Source: DYFT01 sp041695085 (GTDB lineage: Bacteria; Bacteroidota; Ignavibacteria; UBA10030). Taken from it: a stretch of DNA of 64,000 nucleotides. The stretch is from positions 1 through 64,000 of the forward strand of contig JBGFRO010000037.1 in the NCBI GenBank assembly GCA_041695085.1, written 5' to 3'. Shown one piece after another: positions 1 to 8,810 of the stretch. The position numbers and the translations under genes are program-made. The notes beneath the pieces are model-generated. The model saw only the letters and a program-made list of their open reading frames with translations, made no database searches and was not told the DNA's origin. Position 1 is the first letter of the stretch. The number at the start of each line of letters is the position of its first letter.

Positions 1-1
1 G

Positions 2-574
2 GAGCCTCCCGCGATTACATTAAGAGCCTGTTTAGATCCGGGTCTGGGTCCGTTGCGGCTGGAGATCACCAGGGTGTTTATGGCCATCTACTATGGCATC
101 TGTCACAGCAACACGGGCGCAGAGTGGATAAGTTCGATTTCAACCATCACAGAGTCAGCGAAGGCTTGTTTGGTTCTGACAGCGTTTCAGACAACGGCAG
201 ATGGATTGGGACTCTCGATCGAACTTAAGGCACCGGGCTTGGCCGTAGTGGTGAAGGATTATGCTTCGGAGGAAGCAACGCTTGAGCATGAGAAGCTGCA
301 TGCGAACAGATTACGGTCATACGTGGAAGATGCTGTTTCCGCCATCCGGGGTGAGGTGCGGAATGCGACACTAAGCAAGAAGGAGGCCCGAACGGCAGAA
401 CAGGCTGCGGCGAAATTAGTCGAAAAACAAAAAGAAATTCAGTGGAATTTAGGTCTGAAATATGGAGATCTCAAGAAAAAGAACAAACATCGGGACGAAC
501 TCGATGCGCGTAAGGTTCAGTTGTTGACGTTACGATCTCAGATCAATCATCTACGAGAAATTTGTCCGCAATAG
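2..574 (+). CDS. Hypothetical protein with HExxH motif, C-terminal part (cut by left edge)
   Basis: The frame is open from the left edge, so the true start lies outside the window; an internal TTG at 53 is possible but has no convincing ribosome binding site. The visible protein has HEKLH, an HExxH zinc-peptidase-type signature, within a helical stretch (EHEKLHANRLRSYVEDA). A charged Lys/Glu-rich segment predicted as coiled coil follows and runs to the end (REICPQ). A third zinc ligand cannot be identified, so peptidase activity is only a suggestion; the spacing loosely recalls DUF922-type proteins. The first 230 bases also read openly in the neighbouring +1 frame, ending at a TAA near 232, so a frameshift near there is possible. 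The secreted HEAT-like gene starts 19 bases downstream, which suggests co-transcription. Confidence 0.45.
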   Translation, partial: EPPAITLRACLDPGLGPLRLEITRVFMAIYYGICHSNTGAEWISSISTITESAKACLVLTAFQTTADGLGLSIELKAPGLAVVVKDYASEEATLEHEKLHANRLRSYVEDAVSAIRGEVRNATLSKKEARTAEQAAAKLVEKQKEIQWNLGLKYGDLKKKNKHRDELDARKVQLLTLRSQINHLREICPQ

Positions 575-593
575 ACTTTTGAAAGGAGTTGGT

Positions 594-1883
594 ATGAGAA
601 TCTTATGGCAGCTTTGCGTACTGCTGATTCTACTCAATGTTCATAAGCTTTTCGGGCAAGAGTTTGAAATCACCTATGGGAAGCCCGGTTTCGAACTTTC
701 CAAAGAAGGAATAGATACGACCGATATTACGAAGATTAAATCCCTAATCGATGGAGAGAGCCGTTATATGAGTCTTCTGGCTTCTGTATTCCTTGCTGAG
801 CGAGGTATAAGTGACATAGCTCCTAAGATCAAAGAACGCTATAGGCAAGAGATGAAAGATCCCCTGCCCCCGTTCGACTATCTCATTGCTCTGTACCTGC
901 TCAAAGACTCAGAAGCGCCAAGATATTTATCTGAGTTTGTTGACACGATCCTAACGCGGCACAGACGGGGGCAACATGCCGATCCAAGTCAAATGTATTC
1001 TGCGCTTGAGATGATGTATAACCTCGGAGATTATTCCAGGTTTCCACTGATCGATAGTTTGTCTCAGAACCTGGAGACGATTCTTTGGAAACCTGGCCAT
1101 GTCCAGGTCGTGGTTGCGTTTGGTAAAAGGCCAGAATACCGAGCACGCGTATTTGAACTCCTGAAGAAATTCTTGACCTATCCTGACCGCAGTATTCGGA
1201 TAAACACCGTGATCGGTCTGAGGCAGTTTCTGGACATCTCCGAGACGCGCACCCTGCTGCGTGGAGTTGCTCTCAATGACACCGACGGTACAATAATCAA
1301 TGAGGCGATCAAATACCTGTATGTTATTTACAAAGACCCAGAAGTTATCAATCTCTGCGAGCAAATATGCAAGACGACGATAGATTTTTCTGTGTTTGAA
1401 ATGGTTATAAGTTGGCTCTGGTTGCACATTGCTACCCCTCCAGCTTTGAAGGCGCTCCAGAACATCGGGGCTGCTCGCTCTGAAGGCGAATTCCACCAAT
1501 GGGCTTCAAGACAGATTAACTTCTTCCGTCCAAAAAAGCCACCCGATACGGTACTTGTGTCCATTATGCTTGACACGTTGGTTTCTTTCAAACACCAAGT
1601 CGCGGCCTTAGGCTGGCTTGGCGACAAGAACTTTGTCAAAGAACTCGACAACCATCTCGACAACGCCAAACGCCATCTTACACGCCGCGATTCACTCAAC
1701 ACAGCACAGCAAGTCCGGCTCTTCCAGGAGAAAGTTCATCGTGAGCACGAGCGCACCAAACAGAAACAGCAGCGGGGTGTGCCCCGCGATCCACGCTTTG
1801 TCACCATCGAAGCCTGGAAGTTTCTCTATCATCACGCAGGCTACATTCTGGAGCGTCTGCCGCGGGAAAGGAAACCGAAATAA
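594..1883 (+). CDS. Secreted alpha-helical HEAT-like repeat protein
   Basis: I chose ATG 594 rather than TTG 579 because GAAAGGAG at 581-588 sits at the right distance and the protein then begins with a clean signal peptide (MRILWQLCVLLILLNVHKLFG, cleavage before QEF). The mature protein of about 410 residues is almost entirely helical, with repeated 30-40 residue units of HEAT type (for example around SIRINTVIGLRQFLDISETRTLLRG). No catalytic motif is visible. It probably acts in the periplasm or at the cell surface as a protein-binding scaffold; that is inference from the fold only. The C-terminus is Lys/Arg-rich and carries no T9SS sorting domain. The gene follows the HExxH gene closely and precedes the broken T9SS remnant. 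Confidence 0.65.
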   Translation: MRILWQLCVLLILLNVHKLFGQEFEITYGKPGFELSKEGIDTTDITKIKSLIDGESRYMSLLASVFLAERGISDIAPKIKERYRQEMKDPLPPFDYLIALYLLKDSEAPRYLSEFVDTILTRHRRGQHADPSQMYSALEMMYNLGDYSRFPLIDSLSQNLETILWKPGHVQVVVAFGKRPEYRARVFELLKKFLTYPDRSIRINTVIGLRQFLDISETRTLLRGVALNDTDGTIINEAIKYLYVIYKDPEVINLCEQICKTTIDFSVFEMVISWLWLHIATPPALKALQNIGAARSEGEFHQWASRQINFFRPKKPPDTVLVSIMLDTLVSFKHQVAALGWLGDKNFVKELDNHLDNAKRHLTRRDSLNTAQQVRLFQEKVHREHERTKQKQQRGVPRDPRFVTIEAWKFLYHHAGYILERLPRERKPK

Positions 1884-1908
1884 GAGCCCTGACCACAAGG
1901 AGGATAGT

Positions 1909-2223
1909 ATGAAGACGTTGAGAAGCTTTCTCCCCATTCTGTTCACCTCGTCGGATCTGCCAGCGCTCTCCCAACAGGTTCATCAACTTCAGAATTATCC
2001 GAACCCGTTTAATCCTGCTACAACTCTCTCTTTCCAGCTTCCAGCCTGATCCAGAGTCACTCTTAAAATCTTCAATCTGCTTGGCCAATTAGATGCAGGG
2101 TATCATCAGCGAACGCGGGATGCTTCAGGCGTTGCGACGGGGATCTATCTCTCTCAGCTGAGTGTAACGACAGAGCAAGGTTCGCAGGAGGTCGCGTGCC
2201 GATCTTTGATCGTCGTTCGATGA
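1909..2223 (+). pseudogene. Remnant of a T9SS-secreted protein: signal peptide joined to sorting domain, internal stop
   Basis: ATG 1909 has a good ribosome binding site (AAGGAGGA, 1898-1905) and begins MKTLRSFLPILFTSS, a signal-peptide-like start. Within 30 residues it runs into NYPNPFNPATTLSFQLP, the hallmark opening of the type A T9SS C-terminal sorting domain. A TGA at 2047-2049 stops the frame, but the same frame then reads on as the rest of the domain (VTLKIFNLLGQ, GIYLSQLS, SLIVVR) to TGA 2221-2223. The whole functional middle of the protein is missing and about 10-15 residues of the sorting domain also appear deleted. The reading is an internal deletion that fused the two ends of a cargo gene, followed by a nonsense mutation. 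Confidence 0.7.
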
Positions 2224-2277
2224 TTTGAACTTGACCTTCTTAAAGAGAGCAGGACCAGCAGGCTGTTGTCGTCCGAT

Positions 2278-3165
2278 CTACTTCGTATCCAAAATCAGCG
2301 GTAGTCCATCCCGCCCTGCTCCGATAATCACGACTTTCGCGTTTGTAGAGTTTGCAAGCTTCTCTGTCGCTTCGATTCCCTTCCATCTCAACAACTGATC
2401 GTTAATACCGCGTGCAACGATGTTCTGGAAATCGGCAATACCCTGAGCTTCGATTCGCTTGCGTTCTGCCTCCTGTCGTTCCTTCTGCAGCACGAATTGC
2501 ATTCGCTGACTTTCCTGATCGGCCCTCAGCTTCTCCTCGATAGCTTTGGAAAGATCGGGAGGCAGACCGACACGGCGTAACGGCGTTGCTTCCACCGTTA
2601 TCCCGCGCGGCTCCACCAGCTTTTCCAATTCTTTCAAGATTGCCTGCGTGAGCAACTCTCGTTCGGATGTGTAGAGCGCACGGGCTTCATAGGCCGCCGT
2701 CACACCGCGCGCAACGGAGCGGAAGTTGGGCTCAAGAATAATCTGCACGTAGTTCTCACCAATCGTCTTGTACACTTCGCCCGCCTTATCCGGATTGAGA
2801 TGGAACAATGCACTCACCTCTAACTGAACGGTGAGCCCCTCTTTCGAAGGCACGTCCATCACCTCCTTGATTTCCTGCGTCTTGACGGAAAACTTGATGA
2901 CGCGGGCAAGTGGGTTGACGAAGTTCACTCCCGATTTCAGCGTATTGTCCGAGACCATGCCGAAGAAGTCGACAACGCCGACATGACCTGCAGGTACGAC
3001 GGTGAACATTTGCGAGAGCGCGATGAGCAAAAAGATGACTCCCACGAATCCGGCAAATGTGGCCGAGGTTTTCGCGAGCTGTCCACCATAGGCAACTTTC
3101 TTGCGGGCGGAGTTCCAAACGACGAACGCGCCGATGGCGATGAGCAGAGTAACGATAAAGAGCAT
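2278..3165 (-). CDS. SPFH/prohibitin-family membrane protein
   Basis: The start is placed at ATG 3165 (MLFIVTLL), which has a strong AAAAGGAGGTTCCT site just upstream, rather than the longer frame from 3201. The 295-residue protein has two N-terminal hydrophobic segments (about residues 1-18 and 35-53). A prohibitin-type SPFH domain follows (VPAGHVGVVDFFG, then LKSGVNFVNPL), and then a long charged helix rich in Glu, Arg and Gln (KERQEAERKRIEAQGIADFQ). Family members assemble into ring-shaped scaffolds in the inner membrane, often partnered with NfeD proteins or FtsH-type proteases; neither partner is adjacent here. It stands alone, converging with the T9SS remnant and transcribed away from the next gene. 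Confidence 0.85.
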   Translation of the reverse strand: MLFIVTLLIAIGAFVVWNSARKKVAYGGQLAKTSATFAGFVGVIFLLIALSQMFTVVPAGHVGVVDFFGMVSDNTLKSGVNFVNPLARVIKFSVKTQEIKEVMDVPSKEGLTVQLEVSALFHLNPDKAGEVYKTIGENYVQIILEPNFRSVARGVTAAYEARALYTSERELLTQAILKELEKLVEPRGITVEATPLRRVGLPPDLSKAIEEKLRADQESQRMQFVLQKERQEAERKRIEAQGIADFQNIVARGINDQLLRWKGIEATEKLANSTNAKVVIIGAGRDGLPLILDTK

Positions 3166-3318
3166 AGGAACCTCCTTTTCAGAAATGCGCCAGTCGATCA
3201 TCTCCTGACGCGGTGAGGGTGAAATGAATGAAGGGTGAATTGGTATACGTGCAAGCTCTTACGCGATCATAAACAGCTCCCGACATCAGTCAAGACGATG
3301 GGAAATCTTCCATTCTTC

Positions 3319-6300
3319 TTATTGATAAGGCAAAATCATATCATAGACATTGGGATCGCGTCGGGCGCGCTTACCGCCGCCAACCCACTCGCTCGCCTTT
3401 TCTCTCACAGTTCGAAATTCTCCTATTCCCGCTCCGCCATGGTCATCCTGACAACCGACGAGAACGGTATACCTCCACGTCGGCTCCGGCCTTCCCAGAA
3501 CATCATGAGGAAGTGAAAACTCTATACGTCGAGTCGCGGTCGAGCCGAGCGGCTTCAGGACATCCTCGTCAGCAGGCAGATACTCGGCGAGAATGGCGCC
3601 GGTTGCGTCTTCTATCCTCACCCCACCGCCCACATAGATGATCTTTTCGTACGAGTACCTTGGATCAAGAATGAACTGCGAATTCATTCCCACCTCTCTT
3701 TTGCCGGAACTCGCTTTTCCATCTGTATCGATTGCAATGGCGACATAGGTCAACTGGAAACCGTACTCGGGATGCCAACCGGGATTTGAGAGTGTCCGGA
3801 AGTGCAGAGAAATGTAGGCGTTCTTCGCGTCGGAAGAGAGAGTGAAACGCGTAATGTCCAAACTTCCTGCCTTAAGGTGTGGTGTTTGCGGATAGACGTA
3901 GGAACCCGTCCCCACATCGTCTCCTACGGGATCCGTGAGATCGATCAACACGTTCGCTTCGGGGTTCTCGCGCTTCACCTCTTCGTGTCTTAAGATTCTG
4001 TGTTTCGGCCCTTGCAGGGCTTTAAGGTCCTGTCGCACAAGCGGCGTTGCAAGTCCAACTGGTTCGCCCGCTTCTTTTCTGAGGATAGGACTGTGGAGGT
4101 ACGCCTCCGCTCGTTTACCATTCACAAAGATGTCATAGGAAGTGATTTCGACGATTGTTTCCTGATCAGCTTGTAATGTGGTGTTTATCGATCGCATCTG
4201 TCCGTTCTTGGATGGCCATTCGACTGTCAGATTTATTGTGCCGATGCTTGGCGTTCGCAGCGTTACTTTTCCTTCATCACCATTCTGGTTTATGAAGGCA
4301 GATATCCAATTCTCTTTGTAGGGAATCCGAAACCGAACGCTTCTGAAGGTTGATGGAAGTCGCGGGGAGATATGGATCGTTCCTTCCCATGCATCGGTTC
4401 GGACTCCGAGATAATCCTGATAGAACGAGCGGATAAACTCGGCGAGGCTCCACGCTTGGGACGCCGTGCCGGAAAGTCGAGGCTCGTGTTCGCCGGGACG
4501 CGGAGCTGCATCGAGAAGCTCCGAGAGCGTCCCCACCGCGCCGCGGTCGAGCATCTGCGTCACCATGTTCGCTGTGACCTCGAATGCGAGGTCGGGCAGG
4601 CCGAAGCGACATGCATGCGAAATCCATGGTCCTGCTAGCCACGTCCACACAATGCCGTTGTGATACGCGGCATCCTGAACGTAGTAGGGGCGATAGTGAT
4701 GATAGGGATGGAAGTTCTCGTCGTTTTGAGACAAAGAAGCGACCCCGTGTGGATAGACGAGCTCCTGCGTTACGTTTCTGAAGACCTTCCATCGAACCTC
4801 AACATCGTCAATGAGTTGAAGGGTAAAGAGTTGGTTGGGACGAACTTGGTGGTCGGGTGACCCATCGATGTTGATGTGATCGTAGACAAAACCTCGCATC
4901 CGGTCAACAAACCTCTGGTTGAAGTGTGCTTCCACTTTTTGTTGCGCGAATTCCCATCGAGTAACCGATGCGCTGTCTCCCATCAAGCGAGCAAGTGCAA
5001 TCCCGCTCCCCAGCTGTTGATGCCAAAGAGCCTGTATGTCGTTTGCTCTGTTTCCACGGGGACTCCACGGGCCCTCTGGCCCGACAGCGTCCATCCACGT
5101 TTCGGCATCTTCATGTGTGAGAAAACCGTAGCTGTCGACTCGATGCACCAGCGCGCCTTCGATTGCTCGGCTGACGACGGAAAACAGTGACCGCGCGAAG
5201 GTGAGGTCGCCGGAAGCCTTGACGTACTCCAGCAGCGCGATGCAAAACCACGCTGTGCCGTCGGCAGTGTTGTAACTTTTGGAGAGCGTTGTCACAAGAT
5301 TGGGGATGCGTCCGTAGTTCTTGCTTTTTGGATTCACCTCCTGCCATTCTGCGAACGAACGAAGGATCGCTTTTGCGTCCGAGAAATTGCCCGTGACAAG
5401 CGTTGCCCCGGGCAAGGAAATGAAAGAATCCCTCCCCCAGTAGTTGTTGAACCAGGGCAGTCCGGCAAAGATCCCCTTTTTCGTCTGATTCATGATGAGC
5501 GCGTCGACAGATAGGATTGCCCAGTGGAGCGCTTTGTCAAAACGCGGGTGGTCGGTGCGGATGAATGTGTTGTTGAGGTGTCGCTCCATTCGCTTCGCAC
5601 GGCGTGCGATCAGGTCGCTATGCGTTTCTCGTACTGACCGGGCCAAGGTAAGGGTCTCCGCCTCACTTGATCCTGCGACGAGAAGTACGGCGGCGGTTCG
5701 GCCGTCAAGGGTCGTTTGCAGGCCGGCTGGAGCGAAAGCTCCATGAGCTGAAAGAGATCCGACGGCCTGCGAACTTCCATCGCCCGTATTTGCAAAGGTG
5801 ATGCCGATCCAGGCCGGAACTCCGGTCGGCATGTCCGATTCCAGATTTCTTCGCGATGCAATGAGCAAGACACCCTCGGCCTGTTTCACCACATACTCGC
5901 TGGAATCCTCCGCTCCTCGAAAGAGCGGAGAGAGAGAAAGAAGATTCCCTTTGAGCTGAGAGAGTTCGACGACGAGGGCGTTGAGGGAATCGAGAAGTGT
6001 TACGGTCTCCAACACACCCGGTTGATACACCCTTGTGAATTGGTGTGGAGCGACAAAGGTGAGGTTGACGGATGACCTCTCAAGCACTTTCCCATCGATG
6101 GCGAGGAGATAATCTTCGAGGATCTCCTGGGCATAGATGTGCCATCCATGCCATCCGCTGCGATGGGGGAGATGAGTCTCCGTAAAGAAGAATCCTGCCT
6201 CTTTGTTGGTGTAGACGACTTCGCGTGAGCGACTGTGTACTTCGACGGTCAAGTCCTCGAGGCGGATGGGGGCGTCGGAGCTTCCGCTTGGGCGGCACGC

Positions 6301-6342
6301 CGAAAGCAATGACACAAGAACGATGGGGAAAAGTATTCTCAA
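3319..6342 (-). CDS. Lipoprotein amylo-alpha-1,6-glucosidase (GH133-type) with glucodextranase C-terminal module
   Basis: The 1007-residue protein starts with a lipoprotein signal (LLSAC, acylated Cys16), so it should be anchored in a membrane facing the periplasm or surface. Residues of about 270-690 form an (alpha/alpha)6 barrel of the glycogen-debranching GDE C-terminal type, with GLPWFNNYWGRDSFISLPG, YNTADGTAWF and the acidic EDAETWMDA. Residues of about 780-985 match the C-terminal module of glucodextranase-like proteins (VLIDLTDPVGDDVGTGSYVYP; VAIAIDTDGK). The likely role is cleaving alpha-1,6 branch points of an imported or surface-bound alpha-glucan. No sugar transporter is adjacent. 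The exact linkage is not provable from sequence. Confidence 0.8.
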   Translation of the reverse strand: MRILFPIVLVSLLSACRPSGSSDAPIRLEDLTVEVHSRSREVVYTNKEAGFFFTETHLPHRSGWHGWHIYAQEILEDYLLAIDGKVLERSSVNLTFVAPHQFTRVYQPGVLETVTLLDSLNALVVELSQLKGNLLSLSPLFRGAEDSSEYVVKQAEGVLLIASRRNLESDMPTGVPAWIGITFANTGDGSSQAVGSLSAHGAFAPAGLQTTLDGRTAAVLLVAGSSEAETLTLARSVRETHSDLIARRAKRMERHLNNTFIRTDHPRFDKALHWAILSVDALIMNQTKKGIFAGLPWFNNYWGRDSFISLPGATLVTGNFSDAKAILRSFAEWQEVNPKSKNYGRIPNLVTTLSKSYNTADGTAWFCIALLEYVKASGDLTFARSLFSVVSRAIEGALVHRVDSYGFLTHEDAETWMDAVGPEGPWSPRGNRANDIQALWHQQLGSGIALARLMGDSASVTRWEFAQQKVEAHFNQRFVDRMRGFVYDHINIDGSPDHQVRPNQLFTLQLIDDVEVRWKVFRNVTQELVYPHGVASLSQNDENFHPYHHYRPYYVQDAAYHNGIVWTWLAGPWISHACRFGLPDLAFEVTANMVTQMLDRGAVGTLSELLDAAPRPGEHEPRLSGTASQAWSLAEFIRSFYQDYLGVRTDAWEGTIHISPRLPSTFRSVRFRIPYKENWISAFINQNGDEGKVTLRTPSIGTINLTVEWPSKNGQMRSINTTLQADQETIVEITSYDIFVNGKRAEAYLHSPILRKEAGEPVGLATPLVRQDLKALQGPKHRILRHEEVKRENPEANVLIDLTDPVGDDVGTGSYVYPQTPHLKAGSLDITRFTLSSDAKNAYISLHFRTLSNPGWHPEYGFQLTYVAIAIDTDGKASSGKREVGMNSQFILDPRYSYEKIIYVGGGVRIEDATGAILAEYLPADEDVLKPLGSTATRRIEFSLPHDVLGRPEPTWRYTVLVGCQDDHGGAGIGEFRTVREKASEWVGGGKRARRDPNVYDMILPYQ

Positions 6343-6513
6343 CTGAGCTCTAATCGATGAAAAGTCTTCGGCAACTTACAGATTTTTGGAGTGGAGAGCA
6401 ATCGAAACAAGATGAGATTGCTCTGAGGCAATGTATTGATGTATATCGGTGTTAGGGGATCGGTTTCTTCCCGGTCCTTAATTTTGTATTTTGGCGTCTT
6501 GAAAGGAGTCAAG

Positions 6514-7287
6514 ATGATTGAAACAGCTGTTGAAGCGGCGATGGAGGCGGGACGATTCCTCAAGATGAATGTTGGCAAATTCCGTCACGTCGAGCGAAAA
6601 GAAGGACAGGAAACGAACCTCGTTACCGAAATCGACAAACGCTCCGAAGAGATCATCATCTCAAAAATCAAACAACGCTATCATCATCACGATTTTCTCG
6701 CAGAGGAGTCGGGCAGTCACGATACGAAATCCGACTACCGGTGGATCATCGATCCGCTTGATGGGACGCTCAACTTTACACACGGTTTTCCCATCTTCTG
6801 CGTCTCTCTTGCCCTCGAAATCAAAGGCGAAGTCGTGCTCGGTGTTGTCTACGATCCGAACGCGGACGAGCTGTACACAGCCGAGAAAGGGCGGGGAGCG
6901 ATGTTGAACCACAAACCGATCCGCGTCTCCACCACCTCATCGCTCATCGAGAGCATGCTCGTCACCGGTTTTCCGTATCATATCCGGACAAATCCCGACC
7001 ACGCCATCGAACACTTCAACAATTTCCTCATGGAGGCACAAGCGATCCGTCGACTCGGCTCCGCTGCGTTGGATCTCTGCTATGTCGCGGCAGGCAGGTT
7101 CGACGGATTCTGGGAAGTGGCGTTGAATCCCTGGGACATGGCAGCAGGAGTCCTGCTCGTTCAGGAGGCGGGGGGGAAGTACACCGATTTCCGCGGATTC
7201 CCGACAACGATCTACCAAAAGCAGCTTCTCGTCAGCAACGGGAAAATCCATGACAAGATGGTAGAGGTGCTGAAGCGTGCGATGTGA
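6514..7287 (+). CDS. suhB: Inositol-1-monophosphatase family protein
   Basis: ATG 6514 follows GAAAGGAG at 6501-6508; the upstream extension to 6436 lacks a ribosome site and is not family-like. The 257-residue length is typical. Metal-binding residues of the IMPase superfamily are in place: E64-E65 in AEESG, D80 and D83 in WIIDPLDGTLNF, and D208 in NPWDMAAGVLLVQEAGG. The enzyme hydrolyses myo-inositol monophosphates or related sugar phosphates using magnesium; SuhB proteins also bind the transcription machinery in some bacteria. It is a single gene, convergent with the ferredoxin-like gene. Confidence 0.9.
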   Translation: MIETAVEAAMEAGRFLKMNVGKFRHVERKEGQETNLVTEIDKRSEEIIISKIKQRYHHHDFLAEESGSHDTKSDYRWIIDPLDGTLNFTHGFPIFCVSLALEIKGEVVLGVVYDPNADELYTAEKGRGAMLNHKPIRVSTTSSLIESMLVTGFPYHIRTNPDHAIEHFNNFLMEAQAIRRLGSAALDLCYVAAGRFDGFWEVALNPWDMAAGVLLVQEAGGKYTDFRGFPTTIYQKQLLVSNGKIHDKMVEVLKRAM

Positions 7288-7343
7288 TGGAGGGGGTAGG
7301 TGGGGAGGAGGATGGTTCTTCCTGCCCGGGAGGTTGCTTTCTC

Positions 7344-7793
7344 CTACAGCTTGCTGACGAGATCGAGCGCAATAAGGGCGAAGGTGACCAGCAGAGCCAC
7401 TGAAAAGAAGCCGACCACGAGAGCGTACTGCACCGCTCGCTTTGTCTCCGCCCAGTCGATCTCGCGAGCCGGGCGCGTGGTGACGCGGATATCTCCCGTC
7501 ACGCTGACCTGACACGCCAACCGGAGTTCGGGTGTTACCTTACGTTTGACGAGGTAGCGGCCCGCGATCAGCATTTCTTCCTCTTCGGTTCGTGCATTCA
7601 CTCCTTTTCCGTCGATGGCTACCACATCCGCCGCGCAGGGGAAGCTCACGGGTCCAAGCTGAAGGTTGGCGTGGAAAACCCGCCAGAAGGGGGAGTACAA
7701 ATGAATGCCGCTCTTGAGAGCGGCCTTGCGAAGGTTTGTTCCGGGAAGAACGTCGAGCGATTTGTGTTCGCGCTCGAAGACGATCGTCGGCAT
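7344..7793 (-). CDS. Ferredoxin-fold membrane-anchored protein with incomplete [2Fe-2S] ligands
   Basis: The N-terminal 105 residues follow the plant-type ferredoxin plan: a beta strand, a PGTNLRKAALKSGIHLY helix, and the late motif LRLACQVSVTGDIRV that normally supplies the fourth cluster cysteine. Only C53 and C94 are present; the usual C-x4-C-x2-C loop is replaced by HANLQLGPVSFPC, so two ligands are lacking. A single transmembrane helix (about residues 120-146) ends the protein. It may no longer hold a cluster, may use other ligands, or may be decaying. The CBS-domain gene ends immediately after it is transcribed (18-base gap in the opposite direction of view), so the two are probably one operon, with CBS first. 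Confidence 0.6.
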   Translation of the reverse strand: MPTIVFEREHKSLDVLPGTNLRKAALKSGIHLYSPFWRVFHANLQLGPVSFPCAADVVAIDGKGVNARTEEEEMLIAGRYLVKRKVTPELRLACQVSVTGDIRVTTRPAREIDWAETKRAVQYALVVGFFSVALLVTFALIALDLVSKL

Positions 7794-7811
7794 TCTGCTG
7801 TCTGCTCCTGA

Positions 7812-8291
7812 TTAATGCTCGTCCAATGAACGGTCTGATGCGTACCTCTTTGCTGTGCCGGGGGGCACGGTGTAGATATAGCTGTGAAGATATTCGATGT
7901 TCTGTTCTTTCACACTCAGGTCTACCATCAGCAGGTCACGCAGCGAAACCATGCCGATCAGTTGCTCCCCCGAAACGATGGGGAGGTGACGGCAGTGAAC
8001 TTGCTGCATCTTCCTGAGGCACGACTCGTAACTCTCGTCTGCTCGCGCGATGACAACGTCTTTGGTCATCACATCTTTGACGAGCGCGGCTGATGGATTG
8101 AGGCCGCGAGCGATTACGCGCGTAATGACGTCACGCTCGGAGAAGATGCCGACCAGCCTGCTGTGATCATCCACAACGGGCAACGCGCCGACGTTTTTTT
8201 CCGCCATGAACTGCGCGGCGTCTGCAACCGTTTTGTTCTCTGTGAGCGAGTACAGCGGACGCTCACGGATGAGTTCGCTGATCGGTTTCAT
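7812..8291 (-). CDS. Two-CBS-domain protein
   Basis: ATG 8291 is preceded by GAGGAGGTACC; the longer open frame to 8636 is noncoding repeat sequence. The 159-residue protein consists of two CBS domains, about residues 7-62 (TVADAAQFMAEKNVGALPVVD...LVGIFSERDVI) and 73-130 (VMTKDVVIARADESYESCLRKM...LIGMVSLRDLL). Tandem CBS pairs bind adenine nucleotides and sense energy state. No effector domain is attached, so it probably acts as a free-standing regulator. The intergenic repeat copy A lies directly upstream and may have replaced its original promoter region. Confidence 0.85.
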   Translation of the reverse strand: MKPISELIRERPLYSLTENKTVADAAQFMAEKNVGALPVVDDHSRLVGIFSERDVITRVIARGLNPSAALVKDVMTKDVVIARADESYESCLRKMQQVHCRHLPIVSGEQLIGMVSLRDLLMVDLSVKEQNIEYLHSYIYTVPPGTAKRYASDRSLDEH

Positions 8292-8403
8292 GGTACCTCC
8301 TCCTCGCATGTGGTGATGTCCGATGAACCGCGCGTTACGATTGAAGCAGGGGGCTGAAGTATAACAAGATTTTCGAAGTCGCGCAAGGAGCGGTAGTCGC
8401 CCC

Positions 8404-8763
8404 TGATTCCGACATAGAGGCGTGTTCTGTCGGAGGTTCGCAGAACTACATCCGTTCGAAATGGACACACTCTTCTTCGCCGCAGAGGTAAACATCATAA
8501 CCCGCAACGCGACAATCCTCTCGAGGCTATGCAAAAAGTTCAATCGACGTGATGTGCGAGTTCGAGCTTTGAGGAATTCAGACAGTTTTCGCAACACCAC
8601 TGTGGGCGAGAAGGCTTCTCGCCCTCCATTTTGCATAGCCTCACAAAAGAAAACGTGCCGAAATCAAACGCACGCGATTGCTTTCCAACCCGCGTGCCGT
8701 GATTTCGACCTCCTCCCGCTTGCTCCACTTCAGTTGTAACGACTCTTTAAATCGGATTTAAGG
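8404..8763 (-). repeat. Intergenic repeat family, copy A (full form, 360 bp)
   Basis: Read on the minus strand this begins just downstream of the pyrimidine phosphorylase gene with TTAAATCCGATTTAAAGAGTCG and ends with TCGGAATCA. It matches copy C (41432-41887) over its whole length except for an insertion in C, and its first part matches copy B (14003-14066). It contains a short open frame of 62 codons (8540-8728), but the frame has no ribosome site or recognisable product, and substitutions between A and C do not favour synonymous sites. All three copies lie directly 3' of a gene and in the same orientation as that gene. Confidence 0.8.
8523..8642. repeat. 120-bp nested inverted repeat inside copy A
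   Basis: Perfect 14-base inverted repeats, GAGGCTATGCAAAA (8523-8536) and TTTTGCATAGCCTC (8629-8642), enclose 92 bases that hold a second hairpin, GGGCGAGAAG-G-CTTCTCGCCC (8604-8624). Copy C keeps the arms with one mismatch and keeps the inner hairpin. This arrangement could be a structured RNA or a small non-autonomous element nested in the larger repeat. Confidence 0.65.
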
Positions 8764-8810
8764 AGTCGCGACAAGCGTTCAATGCATACAATGACACCGG
8801 AGAGAACCGA

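Noticed and set aside
8422..8739. Open frame of 105 codons, matching a minus-strand frame at 41528-41869
   Set aside because: Both lie inside the intergenic repeat; matching translations only reflect DNA similarity, and no ribosome site or domain is present.
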